DNA of 64,000 nucleotides from UBA2779 sp965232615 (GCA_965232615.1 OZ246985.1:1674001-1738000), one strand, 5' to 3'. Counted from the first letter of the stretch, positions 25,658 through 35,302 are shown. The notes: generated by a model from the sequence alone, not told the origin. A program made the numbers and translations.

Positions 25658-28600
25658 GTTCACAAGTTTTCGAACCTGAAAAATCACCGATAGCCGGAAC
25701 AATACTGCTTGAAGCATCGGCCGGTACAGGAAAAACCTACGCTCTTGAACGAATGGTTTCCCGGCTGATTGGAAGAAAACACGATCCTCTGAGCATTGAT
25801 CAGATTCTTGTGGTTACTTTCAGTAACAAGGCTGCCAGAGAGATGAGGGAACGTATCCGGAAAATTCTCAAGCAACGATCCCGGGAAGAGGATCGGGATG
25901 AACTGGAACGTCTCAAATATCAGTCCGCCCTGACAGCCTTCGACAGTGCGGCTATCTACACGATCCACAGCTTCTGTCTCATGGTTTTATCCACCTGGCC
26001 CTTTGAATCATCATCTCCCTTTCAACAGGATCTCGTTTCAAGCAATAGATTGGAGACGGAAGAAACTTACGCATGGCTGGCTTCTCAGGAGATTTCCGCC
26101 ATCGATAAGAGGGTACTTGAAGCTGCCTTTCGGCAGTCAGGTTCCAGTGAAAAACTTGTCAAAAAAATCGTCCGGCTTCTCACCGATGAAAACATTCCTC
26201 CTGACTCCCACATCCTTCCCACAGACGATGATATGGACAGATTTCATTCCTTTCTTACCGATTCGGAAAATCCCGGGGGACATTTATGCCGTGCTGCTGA
26301 TAGACTCTTCTCCCCTTCCTGGAGTATTGAGGCCATTAGAGAGCTTTTTTTGGTTTCTATCGGCACGAAAAAGCGGCCCGATTCCCTGGAAAAAATCTGT
26401 CAGCACTTCGCTGCCTGCCGCAGCCTTCACGGTATTCCATCCCTCACGGATGGAATCTTTGGTGATCCATCCAATTCCGGAATCGGCAAGCATTTCCTGT
26501 CCCTTCTGTATGCAGCCTACAGTCTGAATGCTATTCCACTGTCTCTGAATCCGGATACCAGAAAGCTCATGGATGCCGCAAAAGGTCTTATCACAGCTTT
26601 GCGACCCTACATCGAGTTTCGCCCAACAAACACAGTTGTCAATCTCATTGACCGCTACATGCAGTGTCTGTTTTACACTCAGGCCCGCAGAATACTGGAA
26701 CAGCGCATCGAAGCCCGCAAGAATGAATCGGGAATCTGGGGCTATGCCGATCTTATTCGCCGGGTGAATAATGCCGTCAATGATGAGGAATCATCCTTGA
26801 AAGACCTGCTCAGGATGCGGTTCAAAGCAACCCTGATTGATGAATTTCAGGACACGGATCCCCAGCAGTGGAAATTGTTCCAAACCATCTTTGATACACC
26901 TGATCATCTTCTAGCCCTGATTGGAGATCCGAAGCAAAGTATTTATGGTTTTAGGGGAACTGGCCTTCAGGGGTATTACGCTGCACGGGCTGTTGTGCCG
27001 GCAAAAAACCACTATTGCCTTGATACGAATTATCGTTCCCGACCTGCTTTGACGGCCGGAGTTAACCGTTTGTTTGAACCCATTTTTCAAACCCGCTCCG
27101 ATGGAGAGCAGCCAGTTGGTTTTCAGCCAGTGGCCTCAGGCTATCAAAGCAGGGAAGATCTGGACTGGAGCAATGCAGACAAACCAATTGCCCTGCTGAA
27201 AGCAGAAAGTGAAAGTCAGTGTACTGAGAGCATTGTTCAGGAAATAAGAGCCATTCTGGATCCGGTTACCGGAGCCCGATGGCTTATGGAAAACAGTTCC
27301 AGGGAGGTTTCTGCCTCTGAGATTGCTGTCCTTGTTCGTACAGCCAGGCAGGAAGAAGCGATTTACAATCGACTGACGGCGTTGGGGGTGCCCGCTGTCC
27401 GATTCCGCACTCAGTCAGTATTAACCCAATCCATAACACAGGCCCTTAAGGATCTGCTTGAAGCTATTGAGAATCCCCGGAATCAATCCCTGTGGCGGGG
27501 AGTTTTGCTGGGAGAGTTCCACCGGCTACCCCCGGATTTGCTCATCAGCTTTGAAAAGGCGGGCTATCTGGACCAATTCTCGGAAAAAGGCATGAAATGG
27601 AGGGAGGCATTCGCTCTTGGCCGAGCAACTGAGGCCCTTGAAGATTTCTTTTCCTTTACAGGAAATCTCGGGATATGGGCAGGTAAAATCGGCAGGAAGG
27701 ATGCAGAAGAGAAACTGGTTCGCCCCTGGAACAGACGTGTTCTATCCGAACCCGATGGGGAAAGAAAGTGGCAGGACTGGAGACAACTCTGTGAACTCAT
27801 ACAGCAGAAACAATTTGAAGGACTGAGAGATATTCCCGGGATCATTGACTGGATGAATCGCAATTCCAGCGATGTGTATCTGGAGAGCAGTGAGTCCGCC
27901 ATAAGACTGGCGACAGAAAAACCCGCCGTCCGTGTTCTAACCATGCATGGAGCCAAGGGATTGGAATTTCCCCTGGTTTTTCTTCACGGCGGCTACACTT
28001 CAAAAACAAAGAGAAACAGTCTTTCTCCCTGGCGATTTGACGACAATGGAACACTTGTCATTGATCATATCTGCCGTGAAAAGTATTTCAACCGTCATCG
28101 GGCCTACGCCTGGGAAGAGGATAAAAGGCTGTGGTATGTGGCATTTACCAGATCAACATATAAACTCTGGGTTCCCCTGCCATCAGGAGATGATCATGTT
28201 GTCCAACTGGATTCATTCTGGAATATCGCTGACGGTTTGGATGAAACACCCCCTGATAGGGATGGTATCCGCCTTCCTGCTCATGAACAGGATGTGCAGG
28301 ACGTATCTGAATTCAAAGAGAAACTCCTTTCCCGAATTCAAAAGCTTGTTGCTGATTCAAAATACATGCACATATTCGAACCAGTATTTTCCGATCTGAC
28401 AGTCCTGAGTCAGCCTGTGATCAATTCCGGCAGAAGGGCTCCGCTGCCATCCAGCGATATCGGAAAACGGGATCCTGCAAATTCAAGCTACACTTCTCTG
28501 ATCAAGCAGGTTAAGGATAAGGTCGAAAGAGCTGCCCCAAAAAAGAAAATAGATTCCAGCGAGGCATCCCGAAGGACAATTTATGGAACTCTGGTTCATG

Positions 28601-29256
28601 CCTGCCTTGAGAAATGTGATTTTTCCCTGGCCGAAAACCCGGACGAATCGAAATGGATGAATAACCCTGATATCGAATCTCTTTTTGCCGATCAAGCCGG
28701 ACGCTGCTTCCCCTGGAATTGGTACAAAGAAAATGGAAATGATCTGAGATTAAAAACCCTTGTGAGGAATACTCTCCGCACTCCCATTCCCACCCTTGGT
28801 CCCCTGTATAATCTGAAAACATCCTGTTACCGCCGTGAGGCAGAATTCCAGATGTACATTCCCAGGGATGCCCACATCATTGCAGACGATTTGGAAATGA
28901 GAATTGAAAGAGGATTTCTTAAGGGCTTCATCGATTTACTGGTCAACAAAAACGGATTATGGTGGGTAGTAGACTGGAAAACCAATAGGCCGGAATCGGG
29001 GCAGAGTATCATGGAGCTAATGGACTCTCACCACTATCATCTTCAGTACGAACTCTACCTACTGGGTCTCTGCAGGGCCCTGGCCGGAAGATCCAATCGA
29101 CCTGTTGTCTGGGAAAAGGAAATTGGAGGGGCTGTGTACCTGTTTCTTAGAAGTATATCCGAGTATAAAACCGATGGAATATTTCAGTACAAGCCCTCAC
29201 TGCAACGTATGCTCACCATCGCAGAATCCATGGGTTGTACGGAAATCATTGAATGA
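25654..29256 (+). CDS. recB: Exodeoxyribonuclease V beta subunit (RecB)
   Basis: UvrD-type 3'-5' helicase with C-terminal RecB nuclease, 1200 aa. Visible motifs: Walker A LEASAGTGKTYALERM (residues 15-30), VVTFSNKAAREMRERI (Ia), IDEFQDTDPQQW (II), GDPKQSIYGFRG (III), VRVLTMHGAKGLEFPLVF (V), WYVAFTRS (VI), and the nuclease GFIDLLV ... VVDWKTN with the catalytic D-x-K. All catalytic residues appear present. The start is a GTG overlapping the recC stop; the stop overlaps the recD ATG (ATGA). Confidence 0.95.
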   Translation: MSSQVFEPEKSPIAGTILLEASAGTGKTYALERMVSRLIGRKHDPLSIDQILVVTFSNKAAREMRERIRKILKQRSREEDRDELERLKYQSALTAFDSAAIYTIHSFCLMVLSTWPFESSSPFQQDLVSSNRLETEETYAWLASQEISAIDKRVLEAAFRQSGSSEKLVKKIVRLLTDENIPPDSHILPTDDDMDRFHSFLTDSENPGGHLCRAADRLFSPSWSIEAIRELFLVSIGTKKRPDSLEKICQHFAACRSLHGIPSLTDGIFGDPSNSGIGKHFLSLLYAAYSLNAIPLSLNPDTRKLMDAAKGLITALRPYIEFRPTNTVVNLIDRYMQCLFYTQARRILEQRIEARKNESGIWGYADLIRRVNNAVNDEESSLKDLLRMRFKATLIDEFQDTDPQQWKLFQTIFDTPDHLLALIGDPKQSIYGFRGTGLQGYYAARAVVPAKNHYCLDTNYRSRPALTAGVNRLFEPIFQTRSDGEQPVGFQPVASGYQSREDLDWSNADKPIALLKAESESQCTESIVQEIRAILDPVTGARWLMENSSREVSASEIAVLVRTARQEEAIYNRLTALGVPAVRFRTQSVLTQSITQALKDLLEAIENPRNQSLWRGVLLGEFHRLPPDLLISFEKAGYLDQFSEKGMKWREAFALGRATEALEDFFSFTGNLGIWAGKIGRKDAEEKLVRPWNRRVLSEPDGERKWQDWRQLCELIQQKQFEGLRDIPGIIDWMNRNSSDVYLESSESAIRLATEKPAVRVLTMHGAKGLEFPLVFLHGGYTSKTKRNSLSPWRFDDNGTLVIDHICREKYFNRHRAYAWEEDKRLWYVAFTRSTYKLWVPLPSGDDHVVQLDSFWNIADGLDETPPDRDGIRLPAHEQDVQDVSEFKEKLLSRIQKLVADSKYMHIFEPVFSDLTVLSQPVINSGRRAPLPSSDIGKRDPANSSYTSLIKQVKDKVERAAPKKKIDSSEASRRTIYGTLVHACLEKCDFSLAENPDESKWMNNPDIESLFADQAGRCFPWNWYKENGNDLRLKTLVRNTLRTPIPTLGPLYNLKTSCYRREAEFQMYIPRDAHIIADDLEMRIERGFLKGFIDLLVNKNGLWWVVDWKTNRPESGQSIMELMDSHHYHLQYELYLLGLCRALAGRSNRPVVWEKEIGGAVYLFLRSISEYKTDGIFQYKPSLQRMLTIAESMGCTEIIE

Positions 29257-30875
29257 CTTCCATACTGAAAAAAGCTCTCAAACTCAATCTCTCTCCCTTT
29301 CGGATTCACCTTGCGTATTCCCTTTATACCCGTTTTTTTCCAGACATTGATAATGAAAACCTGTTCTGGCTGCTGTTCCACATAGCGGAACAGGCAGGAA
29401 ACGGGCATTTACGAACTGACATGGGGAGAATTGCCGAAGAAGCTCCACAATGGGCAACTGACATGGAAGACCTGCCGCTTCGTCTGCAGGAAAGCGCAGA
29501 GGCCCTGGTGGAGATCTGCGAGTCGAACAGGCTTATCGGCCGACTGAAAACAGATGATGATGCAGCCGACAGTTTGCCCATCCCCCGCCCACCCCTTGTA
29601 CTCACCCCGGACGGTTCTTACCTGTATTTCCTTCGCCGACGACGAGAGGAAGACCTCTTCCTTGCCATGCTCAGAAAGAGAGTCTTCACGGGTTCTGATT
29701 CAATGCCTGAGACCAAATCCAGTCCAGCCGAATCAATTGTATCCCTTGTTCAATCGGGAAGAAAGATTATTCTCCTCACCGGAGGTCCAGGAACGGGAAA
29801 AACCACAACCATTGAAAAAGTCCTTGAACTACTCGGCCCATCATATAGTACTATTCTCACCGCTCCGACTGGCAGAGCGGCCTCTCAAATGGCTGAAAAC
29901 ATTCCCGGGCACATTGGACGTACCCTCCATAGTTTACTTGGCATCTATCCCGGCAATAAGACAAATAACGACCAGAAGAACCCTCTTGAAACAGATCTGA
30001 TAGTGGTGGATGAAGCCTCCATGGTTGATTTACCTTTGATGAATACCCTTCTGTCCAGAATGGCACCGGAAACAGTCCTATTACTGTCAGGAGATCCTGA
30101 TCAGCTTCCTTCGGTGGAGGCCGGCGCCCTTCTTGCTGACCTCATTGCCGGAACACAGAAAATCGGAGATCCCCTTTGGGGATCTGTTCTTCAACTCACC
30201 ACGGTTTACAGGTCCAATACGGCTGTATTAAGAGCTGCCGCAGCTATCCGGGAAGGCCGTATGGATGCCCTGCTCTCCTCTATTGACGGCAGTTCGGTCA
30301 ATCTGCTTCCTCTGGAAGGAAGGGAGAAGATGGCAGAAATCATAGCATCTGAGTACAGGCAGACTACTCATGAATTTGCCGCATTAACACCTCAGCGCCG
30401 GGGCCCCTGGGGAGTACCTGAGATGAACGAAAGAATTTCCCGAATTCTGGGAGGAACAGATTATCCTTTTAACGGTATGCCCATAGTCATTACCCGAAAC
30501 GATGCCACTCGAAACCTCTGGAATGGTGAGAGGGGCATACTGCACAATGAAGGTTACCGTTTATATGCAGTTTTTCAATCTTCAGACGGAGAACAAAATC
30601 TGCCCCTGTCCCTCCTGCCGGGATGGGAACCTGCCTGGATGCAGACAATTCATAAGAGTCAGGGATCAGAATATGATTCGGTTTCGATTATTCTGCCTCC
30701 CGGGACAGAAAGACTTCTCTCACGGGAGATTCTCTATACGGCCCTCACACGGGCAAGGAACAGGGTGAATATCTTTGCTGATGAAAACACCCTGGCCAGG
30801 GCATTGAAAAAAAGAGTGATACGCCATTCAAGAATCCGCCGCTGGGCGGCAGGCATTCGGGATGTGTCCCACTGA
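29253..30875 (+). CDS. recD: Exodeoxyribonuclease V alpha subunit (RecD)
   Basis: 5'-3' SF1 helicase subunit of RecBCD, 540 aa. Walker A LLTGGPGTGKTTTIEKVL (about 173-190), Walker B VVDEASMVDLPLM, motif III LSGDPDQLPSVEAGALLAD, motif V TIHKSQGSEYDSVSI and motif VI LYTALTRARNRVNIF. It is slightly shorter than E. coli RecD. Last gene of the operon, ending 22 bases before a MITE-like element. Confidence 0.95.
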   Translation: MTSILKKALKLNLSPFRIHLAYSLYTRFFPDIDNENLFWLLFHIAEQAGNGHLRTDMGRIAEEAPQWATDMEDLPLRLQESAEALVEICESNRLIGRLKTDDDAADSLPIPRPPLVLTPDGSYLYFLRRRREEDLFLAMLRKRVFTGSDSMPETKSSPAESIVSLVQSGRKIILLTGGPGTGKTTTIEKVLELLGPSYSTILTAPTGRAASQMAENIPGHIGRTLHSLLGIYPGNKTNNDQKNPLETDLIVVDEASMVDLPLMNTLLSRMAPETVLLLSGDPDQLPSVEAGALLADLIAGTQKIGDPLWGSVLQLTTVYRSNTAVLRAAAAIREGRMDALLSSIDGSSVNLLPLEGREKMAEIIASEYRQTTHEFAALTPQRRGPWGVPEMNERISRILGGTDYPFNGMPIVITRNDATRNLWNGERGILHNEGYRLYAVFQSSDGEQNLPLSLLPGWEPAWMQTIHKSQGSEYDSVSIILPPGTERLLSREILYTALTRARNRVNIFADENTLARALKKRVIRHSRIRRWAAGIRDVSH

Positions 30876-30897
30876 GAACCACCTATAGGCAACCTCT

Positions 30898-31192
30898 AAA
30901 AAACCGTTTTCGGAATTTAGTGGCGGTGTGTTCCTCGGGCTACGCCCTGTGGCGGTGTGTTCCTCGGGCTACGCCCTGTGGCGGTGTGTTCCTCGGGCTA
31001 CGCCCTGTGGCGGTGTGTTCCTCGGGCTACGCCCTGTGGCGGTGTGTTCCTCGGGCTACGCCCTGCGGTACACACCTGATAGCGGTACACACCTGATAGC
31101 GGTACACACCTGATAGTGGCGGTGTGTTTGGCAACGCAGCAGTAGGGAAAAAGATCAAGCCAAAAACGAAATAATGTTTTTTAGAGGCGCCC
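30898..31192 (+). repeat. MITE-like element with internal tandem expansions
   Basis: Complete copy, 295 bp, from GGCAACCTCTAAAAAACC to TTTTTTAGAGGCGCCC. Its core hairpin unit (TGGCGGTGTGTTCCTCGGGC..., 29 bp) is repeated five times in tandem at 30921-31065. Then a 17-bp unit (CGGTACACACCTGATAG) is repeated three times at 31066-31116. CTATA occurs just outside each end, offset by one base on the right, a possible target duplication. It lies between the 3' ends of recD and tRNA-Ile. Confidence 0.9.
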
Positions 31193-31205
31193 TCTATATA
31201 ATTCC

Positions 31206-31279
<74 letters not shown>

Positions 31280-31359
31280 GCTGAATACTCCCTGGATGCG
31301 TGGAATCGACTTTAATTGACCTTGTTTGTTTCGTCAATAGAATACCTGAAAAAAATCCA

Positions 31360-31411
31360 GGGTACCTCTAAAAACAGCTTTAGGAAATTGACGAAGTGGC
31401 GGTGTATTCCT
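31360..31411 (+). repeat. MITE-like element end truncating the third Avd gene
   Basis: GGGTACCTCTAAAAACAGC plus the AGGAAATTGACGAAGTGGCGG core, matching the first 50 bases of the copy at 60919. It then merges into Avd coding sequence (minus strand) around GGCGGTGTATTCCTCC. No right terminus. Confidence 0.75.
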
Positions 31412-31600
31412 CCAGGTACTCCTTCTTGTCCCGGGACTTGTTGGCCCAATAGATGCTCCGTACCAACTCTATTCCATCCCTCTTCATATCCCGACCCAGA
31501 GTATATTTGTATTCCCGGGAAAATCCTTTGTAGCTTCGAATATTTTCAATACCAATTTCCAGGTGTCCTGATACACCGGTAAACGGTAATATAAGGCCAT
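31395..31600 (-). pseudogene. Avd-like gene remnant, copy 3
   Basis: Begins ATG at 31600 with MALYYRLPVYQDTWKLVLKI as in copies 1 and 2, then loses frame where CCCC has become CCC (DFP|REYKY). The other frame continues REYKYTLGRDMKRDGIELVR and SIYWANKSRDKKEYLEEY before the gene runs into MITE sequence. It lacks the C-terminal half. It lies 18 bases from the same hairpin seen in the other cassettes. Confidence 0.75.
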
Positions 31601-31618
31601 ATTCCAAAAATATTTCAC

Positions 31619-31650
31619 GCTTTAGCGGCAGCCTGCGCTGCCGCTAAAGC
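31619..31650 (-). other. Perfect 14-bp hairpin downstream of variable region 3
   Basis: Identical in sequence to the hairpins at 13463 and 19396. The spacer to the lectin-domain stop codon contains ATTTAACA-type repeats three times (31651-31680), making it slightly longer than in the other two cassettes. Confidence 0.8.
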
Positions 31651-31679
31651 AATTGTTAAATTGTTAAATTGTTAAATTG

Positions 31680-31846
31680 CTAAAAAGCCCGCACTGGACG
31701 AACACTATGTTTATTATCCTAGTTGGAGTTGACAAATTTGCTGCTATGGAAATTCATTTTCGTCGTGAATTTGAAACCAGACTTCCCTGAAGAAGACCCG
31801 TAGTAGTTACCAGGGAAACTATTGGTAAAGGAGTTCTTCGCTTTAT
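31680..31846 (-). pseudogene. 3' end of a DUF1566-type variable protein (VR3), cut by IS1380-family element
   Basis: Minus-strand translation of the last ~55 codons reads NSFPGNYYGSSSGKSGFKFT, then TKMNFHSSKFVNSN, an in-frame TAG (31719-31721), and DNKHSVRPVRAF with a final stop. SVRPVRAF is the classic end of this lectin-fold family and matches HVRAVRAF of copies 1 and 2. The upstream part is missing: the IS begins directly at 31847. The premature TAG makes it a dead variable region. In a DGR such a TAG can arise by A-to-T change at an AAG template codon. Confidence 0.7.
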
Positions 31847-33199
31847 CCTAAAAAAAGCAGTTAAAAACCTAGAAGTATAGAAATTTCCGGCTAAAGTCTT
31901 TTAATATAAGCATATGGAAACTAAAAGCACAGCAGTCGACACGCACCCAATGGGTGAATCGAAAAAAACAGAGAGCTTGGAGACCCTGGGAAGAACAGTA
32001 GAACTTCTCTGGGACGAGAGTCGAAGTCATTCAGACTACGGCCAGGCGGTATATTTTGCCCGTTTTTTGCAATTGTCCGGTTTGTATGAATCCTGGCGTG
32101 AAGAAATGCCGTTATCCTTCTTGATATAGATGTAACGGTTAAAACGCTCTATGGTCATCAGGAAAATGCTGAAGTTGGGTATAATCCTCATAAGCCGGGT
32201 CGTCCTTCTCATACATATCACACATGCTTTGTGGGAAATCTTCGCCTGGTATTAAACGTGGATGTATTACCAGGTAATCAGACCGCTGGAAAGTACAGTC
32301 GCTCAGGACTATGGGAGTACTTAGACAGTTTAGAGGAAAGTAAGAAGCCCACTTTTGTCCGTGGAGACAGTGGTTATGGGAATGAAGGATTGATGGGTGG
32401 TTGTGAATCTCGAGGTGTAAAATATTTGTTTAAGCTACGTAAAAGCCGGTATTTCAAGGTTTTAATCAATCAATTACTCACCAGGGATGACTGGTCCTGT
32501 GCGGGGCAGGACTGGGAGGGTGTAGAAAGCCGACTTTGCCTTTCAGGCTGGAGTCGAAGTCGTCGGGTTATCGTCTTAAGGAGGCATATTAGAACGACAA
32601 AGTCTACACCGCCATTTGCGAAGGAAGATTATCTTTCGATATTGGTGAGAGTAAAAGAGATATCTATGAGTATGCTGTATTGGTGACAGATTTGGATGAT
32701 GAATTACTGACAATCGCTGTACACTATCGTGATCGTGCAGATGCAGAGAACACTTCTGATGAAATGAAGAACCAATGGGGATGGGCAGGCTTCACGGCTC
32801 AAGATATAACACGTTGTCGTGTTATGGCTCGTATAACAGCCCTCTGTTATAACTGGCGGAGTATCTTCATTCGCCTTGTGATGCCGCACAAACATTATGA
32901 AGCCAGAACCAGCCGATCACTATTCTTGAAGGGTCCAGGCCGCCTGATTCGTCATGGAAGGAATTTGTTTCTTAAGCTAACGAGCATTCATGGTCATTAC
33001 AAAAAAATCCGACATTTAATGACTCAAGTAAACCGTATTCTCCAATGGATAAGCGAGAATGCGGAGCAGTTGAAAGAGTTTGGATTGTACCGAATGATTT
33101 TGAGTATAGCCTTTCAGTATTTTCTTGAAAATCGTCCGCTCAAAGTTCCACAGGAGTTTGTCCTTCAGTAGAATTTGAGGGTTAACTGCTTTTTTTAGG
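31847..33199 (+). mobile_element. Insertion sequence, IS1380 family, degenerate
   Basis: 1353-bp element bounded by perfect 18-bp inverted repeats (CCTAAAAAAAGCAGTTAA at 31847, complement ending 33199). It contains one transposase gene broken by frameshifts. Flanking bases (TTTAT left, TTAAT right) do not form a clean target duplication. It separates a lectin-domain tail from a PD-(D/E)XK-like fragment that were probably not neighbours originally, suggesting a deletion or recombination adjacent to the IS. Confidence 0.88.
31914..33171 (+). pseudogene. IS1380-family transposase with two frameshifts
   Basis: About 415 codons in three frames. Segment 1 (31914-32129) ends near LSFL; segment 2 (from 32123) has DIDVTVKTLYGHQENAEVGY, NPHKPGRPSH, FVRGDSGYGNEGLM; segment 3 (from about 32595) has LTIAVHYRDRADAENTSDEM and a long C-terminal helix region. 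The DDE-fold landmarks are typical of IS1380. Frame changes lie near 32120 and 32590. Unlikely to be functional unless these are sequencing errors. Confidence 0.88.
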
Positions 33200-33202
33200 T
33201 TA

Positions 33203-33776
33203 ATACCTGCAAGAGCAGGCCGATTCGAATTACGGAAATACCACCATAACCCTTATCTGCTCCCGCACGCCAAAGAAGTTTATCCGCACATATAAAGACC
33301 TGTTCACAGAGGTGCAGCGCGGGCATTTTGTCGGAAACTATGCGATGTACCAGATTCATATCATCAACATCGAAAGAATTGATATTTCCGGCCCTGACGG
33401 GATATTCTTATCCGAATTCTGCCGAGAAACTGGCAGGATTTCCGGGGAGGCCGAGATACAGAGCGCCAGTTATTCTCAGGAGATAATTGACAAATTGCTC
33501 TCAGGGCATAAAATGAGAATGGGACTCTTTGAGGAAATGGAGGGAGATAACATGGGAGCCGTTGCCGATGTGACAGAACTTGTCAGACCGAAACTTGAGC
33601 AGGCATGGAAAGAGGGAGAGCTAGCCGGACAACAGTTGGGCCGGCAGGAAGGCCGGCAGGAAGGCATTCAGAAAGGCGTCAAACAAACCGCCAAAAAGTT
33701 GAAGGAAGCCGGTGTTGCCTCCGCTATAATATGCAAGACAACCGGATTAACCCAGGCGGAGATTGATAAACTCTAG
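33203..33776 (+). pseudogene. PD-(D/E)XK-like protein fragment, second copy, N-terminus missing
   Basis: Paralogue of the gene at 17371. The recognisable frame starts inside the IS border (EQADSNYGNTTITLICSRT) and runs to LTQAEIDKL. Shared segments include GHFVGNYAMYQIHIINIE, DGIFLSEFCRETGR and VADVTELVRPKLEQAWKEG. The nuclease-core N-terminus is gone. A GTG at 33312 could start a 154-aa product, but no ribosome site supports it. The C-terminal coil contains GRQEGRQEGIQKG repeats. Confidence 0.7.
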
Positions 33777-34060
33777 TTGCGGTGTTGTAAGAGGATTGAT
33801 GATTCCGGCGGTTGAAAATTCCTGCGGCGGGGCCGGGGCACATTGCAGAAGACCTTGAAAGCCATCTACTTCCTTCTCCCCGCCACGCCCGAAAAGAATA
33901 TACTGCACACCAAGCACCCATCACATCGCCAAAATATTCGCACCCTCCCGCCGTTCCCGCCTCTCCAGCCGTTTCGGCCTCATCCTTCGGCCTTTTCGGC
34001 TGTTTCGGCTGGAACGGCCTCCTCTTTCTCCGGCTGTCATGCTGCCGGATGCTTTCAAAA
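33777..34060. other. Spacer downstream of the SUMF1 lipoprotein
   Basis: 284 bases without a gene I can support. It contains short CGGCC/GGCTG-rich direct repeats around 33965-34015 (TTTCGGC, CTTCGGC, TTTCGGC, GTTTCGGCTGG) and a CCAGCCG...CGGCTGG inverted repeat. No hairpin of the type found after the DUF1566 variable regions and no Avd gene is present here. Confidence 0.5.
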
Positions 34061-35302
34061 CTAACGCCGAACAAGCCGGAAACCCAGGTTGTTGCTGCTT
34101 TCGCCCGGGCTATCCTCCGGGCTACCGCCGTTGTGGAAGGCCAAACGCAGGTCCCTGGCGGTACTGCCCCAACTGCCGCCGCGATTAACACGGTACGAGC
34201 CCGAATCGGGTCCCCTGGGATTGCTCTGACTCCCCGAAGAATAAGACCCATACCAGTCCCAGCACCACTCCCACACGTTCCCGCTCATGTCATAGAGGCC
34301 CAGCTCATTGGGAACCTTCCTGCCCACAGGATGGGTACTCTGCTCGCTGTTACTCGAATACCAGGCCACTTCTCCGGCATTATCGCTTCCTGCGTAAAGG
34401 TACCCGTTAGAGGCATTGCCTCCACGGGCCGCATACTCCCATTCGGCCTCCGTCGGCAGCCTGTACCCGTTTGCGCTCCAGTTTGCCGTTACGCTGGTTC
34501 CGTTTATCGTGTAGACCTTCGTCAGGCCGGACTCCGCGCTCAGCCAGTTGGCATACTCCGCCGCTCCGTACCATGTCACCTCCATCACTGGACAGTCGAT
34601 TCTGTCCGCAACCCCCGAACCGGAAAAGCTGAACAGCGTCCCGTCATGGCTGAAAGCCACTTCACCGTCGTCCATGTCTATTACCTCGTTGCCGTTCAAT
34701 CTCCCGGCGGCGGACACCCCGGCTCCGTTCAGAAACTCCAGATACTGCCTGTGCGTCACCTCGTACCTGCTCATATAAAACGTACTCACCGTCACCTGCT
34801 GCTGGACGGGATCCTCATCGCCATCTCCTGCCGTGGAGCCCATTTGGAAGGTACCGCCTTCTACGGAGACGAAGCCATCATCAACAACCACATCGGTTGG
34901 AACCGAAGATTCAAGTACTTTGATTGTGAAATCTGCTGTTTGAGTTCCTAAATAGATACCTTTCCCTGTTGCAATTACAGTTACAGTGTACTTAATGCCA
35001 ACAGGATTCTCCAGTGCATTTCGCTTGACATGAACAACACCAAAATCGTTGATTGTAATCCCTTTAGTATTTGGAATAGATTGAATTGAATACTTTACAT
35101 CACGTCCCACAGCCAGTCCCACAAGTTTCCCTGTCGGCGGTATCTTTTTGACTTCGCCCGCATCCAGGCTACCGGAAAAATTGGAATATGAAAGATCTAG
35201 AGTGAAAATATCTGTAAATATCAACTCGACTGGATTACCACAGGCTGCCAGTAATATGACCGAAAACATAAAAACAAAGAACCGAAAGACGACTGTTTTC
35301 AT
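34061..35302 (-). CDS. SUMF1-domain lipoprotein (intact; possible DGR target class)
   Basis: Exported lipoprotein, about 413 aa from the ATG at 35302. Signal peptide MKTVVFRFFVFMFSVILLAAC has lipobox LAAC. A beta-rich linker of ~120 residues follows, then a complete formylglycine-generating-enzyme-like (SUMF1) domain: VEGGTFQMGSTAGDGDEDPV, YEVTHRQYLEFLN, GYRLPTEAEWEYAARGGNAS, LYDMSGNVWEWCWDWYG, RVNRGGSW, and an end LGFRLVRR. This fold is C-type-lectin-like and is the scaffold of the Treponema denticola DGR target TvpA. The stretch between GGSW and LGFR (GSTARDLRLAFHNGGSPEDS...) occupies the variable-region position. No Avd or hairpin is attached, so diversification is only a possibility. The domain lacks an obvious active-site Cys pair, so a binding role is more likely than enzymatic activity. 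Confidence 0.85.
   Translation of the reverse strand: MKTVVFRFFVFMFSVILLAACGNPVELIFTDIFTLDLSYSNFSGSLDAGEVKKIPPTGKLVGLAVGRDVKYSIQSIPNTKGITINDFGVVHVKRNALENPVGIKYTVTVIATGKGIYLGTQTADFTIKVLESSVPTDVVVDDGFVSVEGGTFQMGSTAGDGDEDPVQQQVTVSTFYMSRYEVTHRQYLEFLNGAGVSAAGRLNGNEVIDMDDGEVAFSHDGTLFSFSGSGVADRIDCPVMEVTWYGAAEYANWLSAESGLTKVYTINGTSVTANWSANGYRLPTEAEWEYAARGGNASNGYLYAGSDNAGEVAWYSSNSEQSTHPVGRKVPNELGLYDMSGNVWEWCWDWYGSYSSGSQSNPRGPDSGSYRVNRGGSWGSTARDLRLAFHNGGSPEDSPGESSNNLGFRLVRR

Noticed and set aside
30921..31116. Possible CRISPR array (regular 29-bp repeats)
   Set aside because: Units are contiguous with no spacers, lie inside an element with terminal inverted repeats, and no cas genes are nearby.
31680..31846. 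Considered as the DGR template repeat
   Set aside because: It is not adenine-rich at variable codons, encodes a proper SVRPVRAF end and is followed by the VR-type hairpin, so it is a variable region, not a template.
33812..34951. A 379-codon plus-strand open frame
   Set aside because: Entirely antisense to the SUMF1 lipoprotein, with proline/arginine-rich shadow composition.
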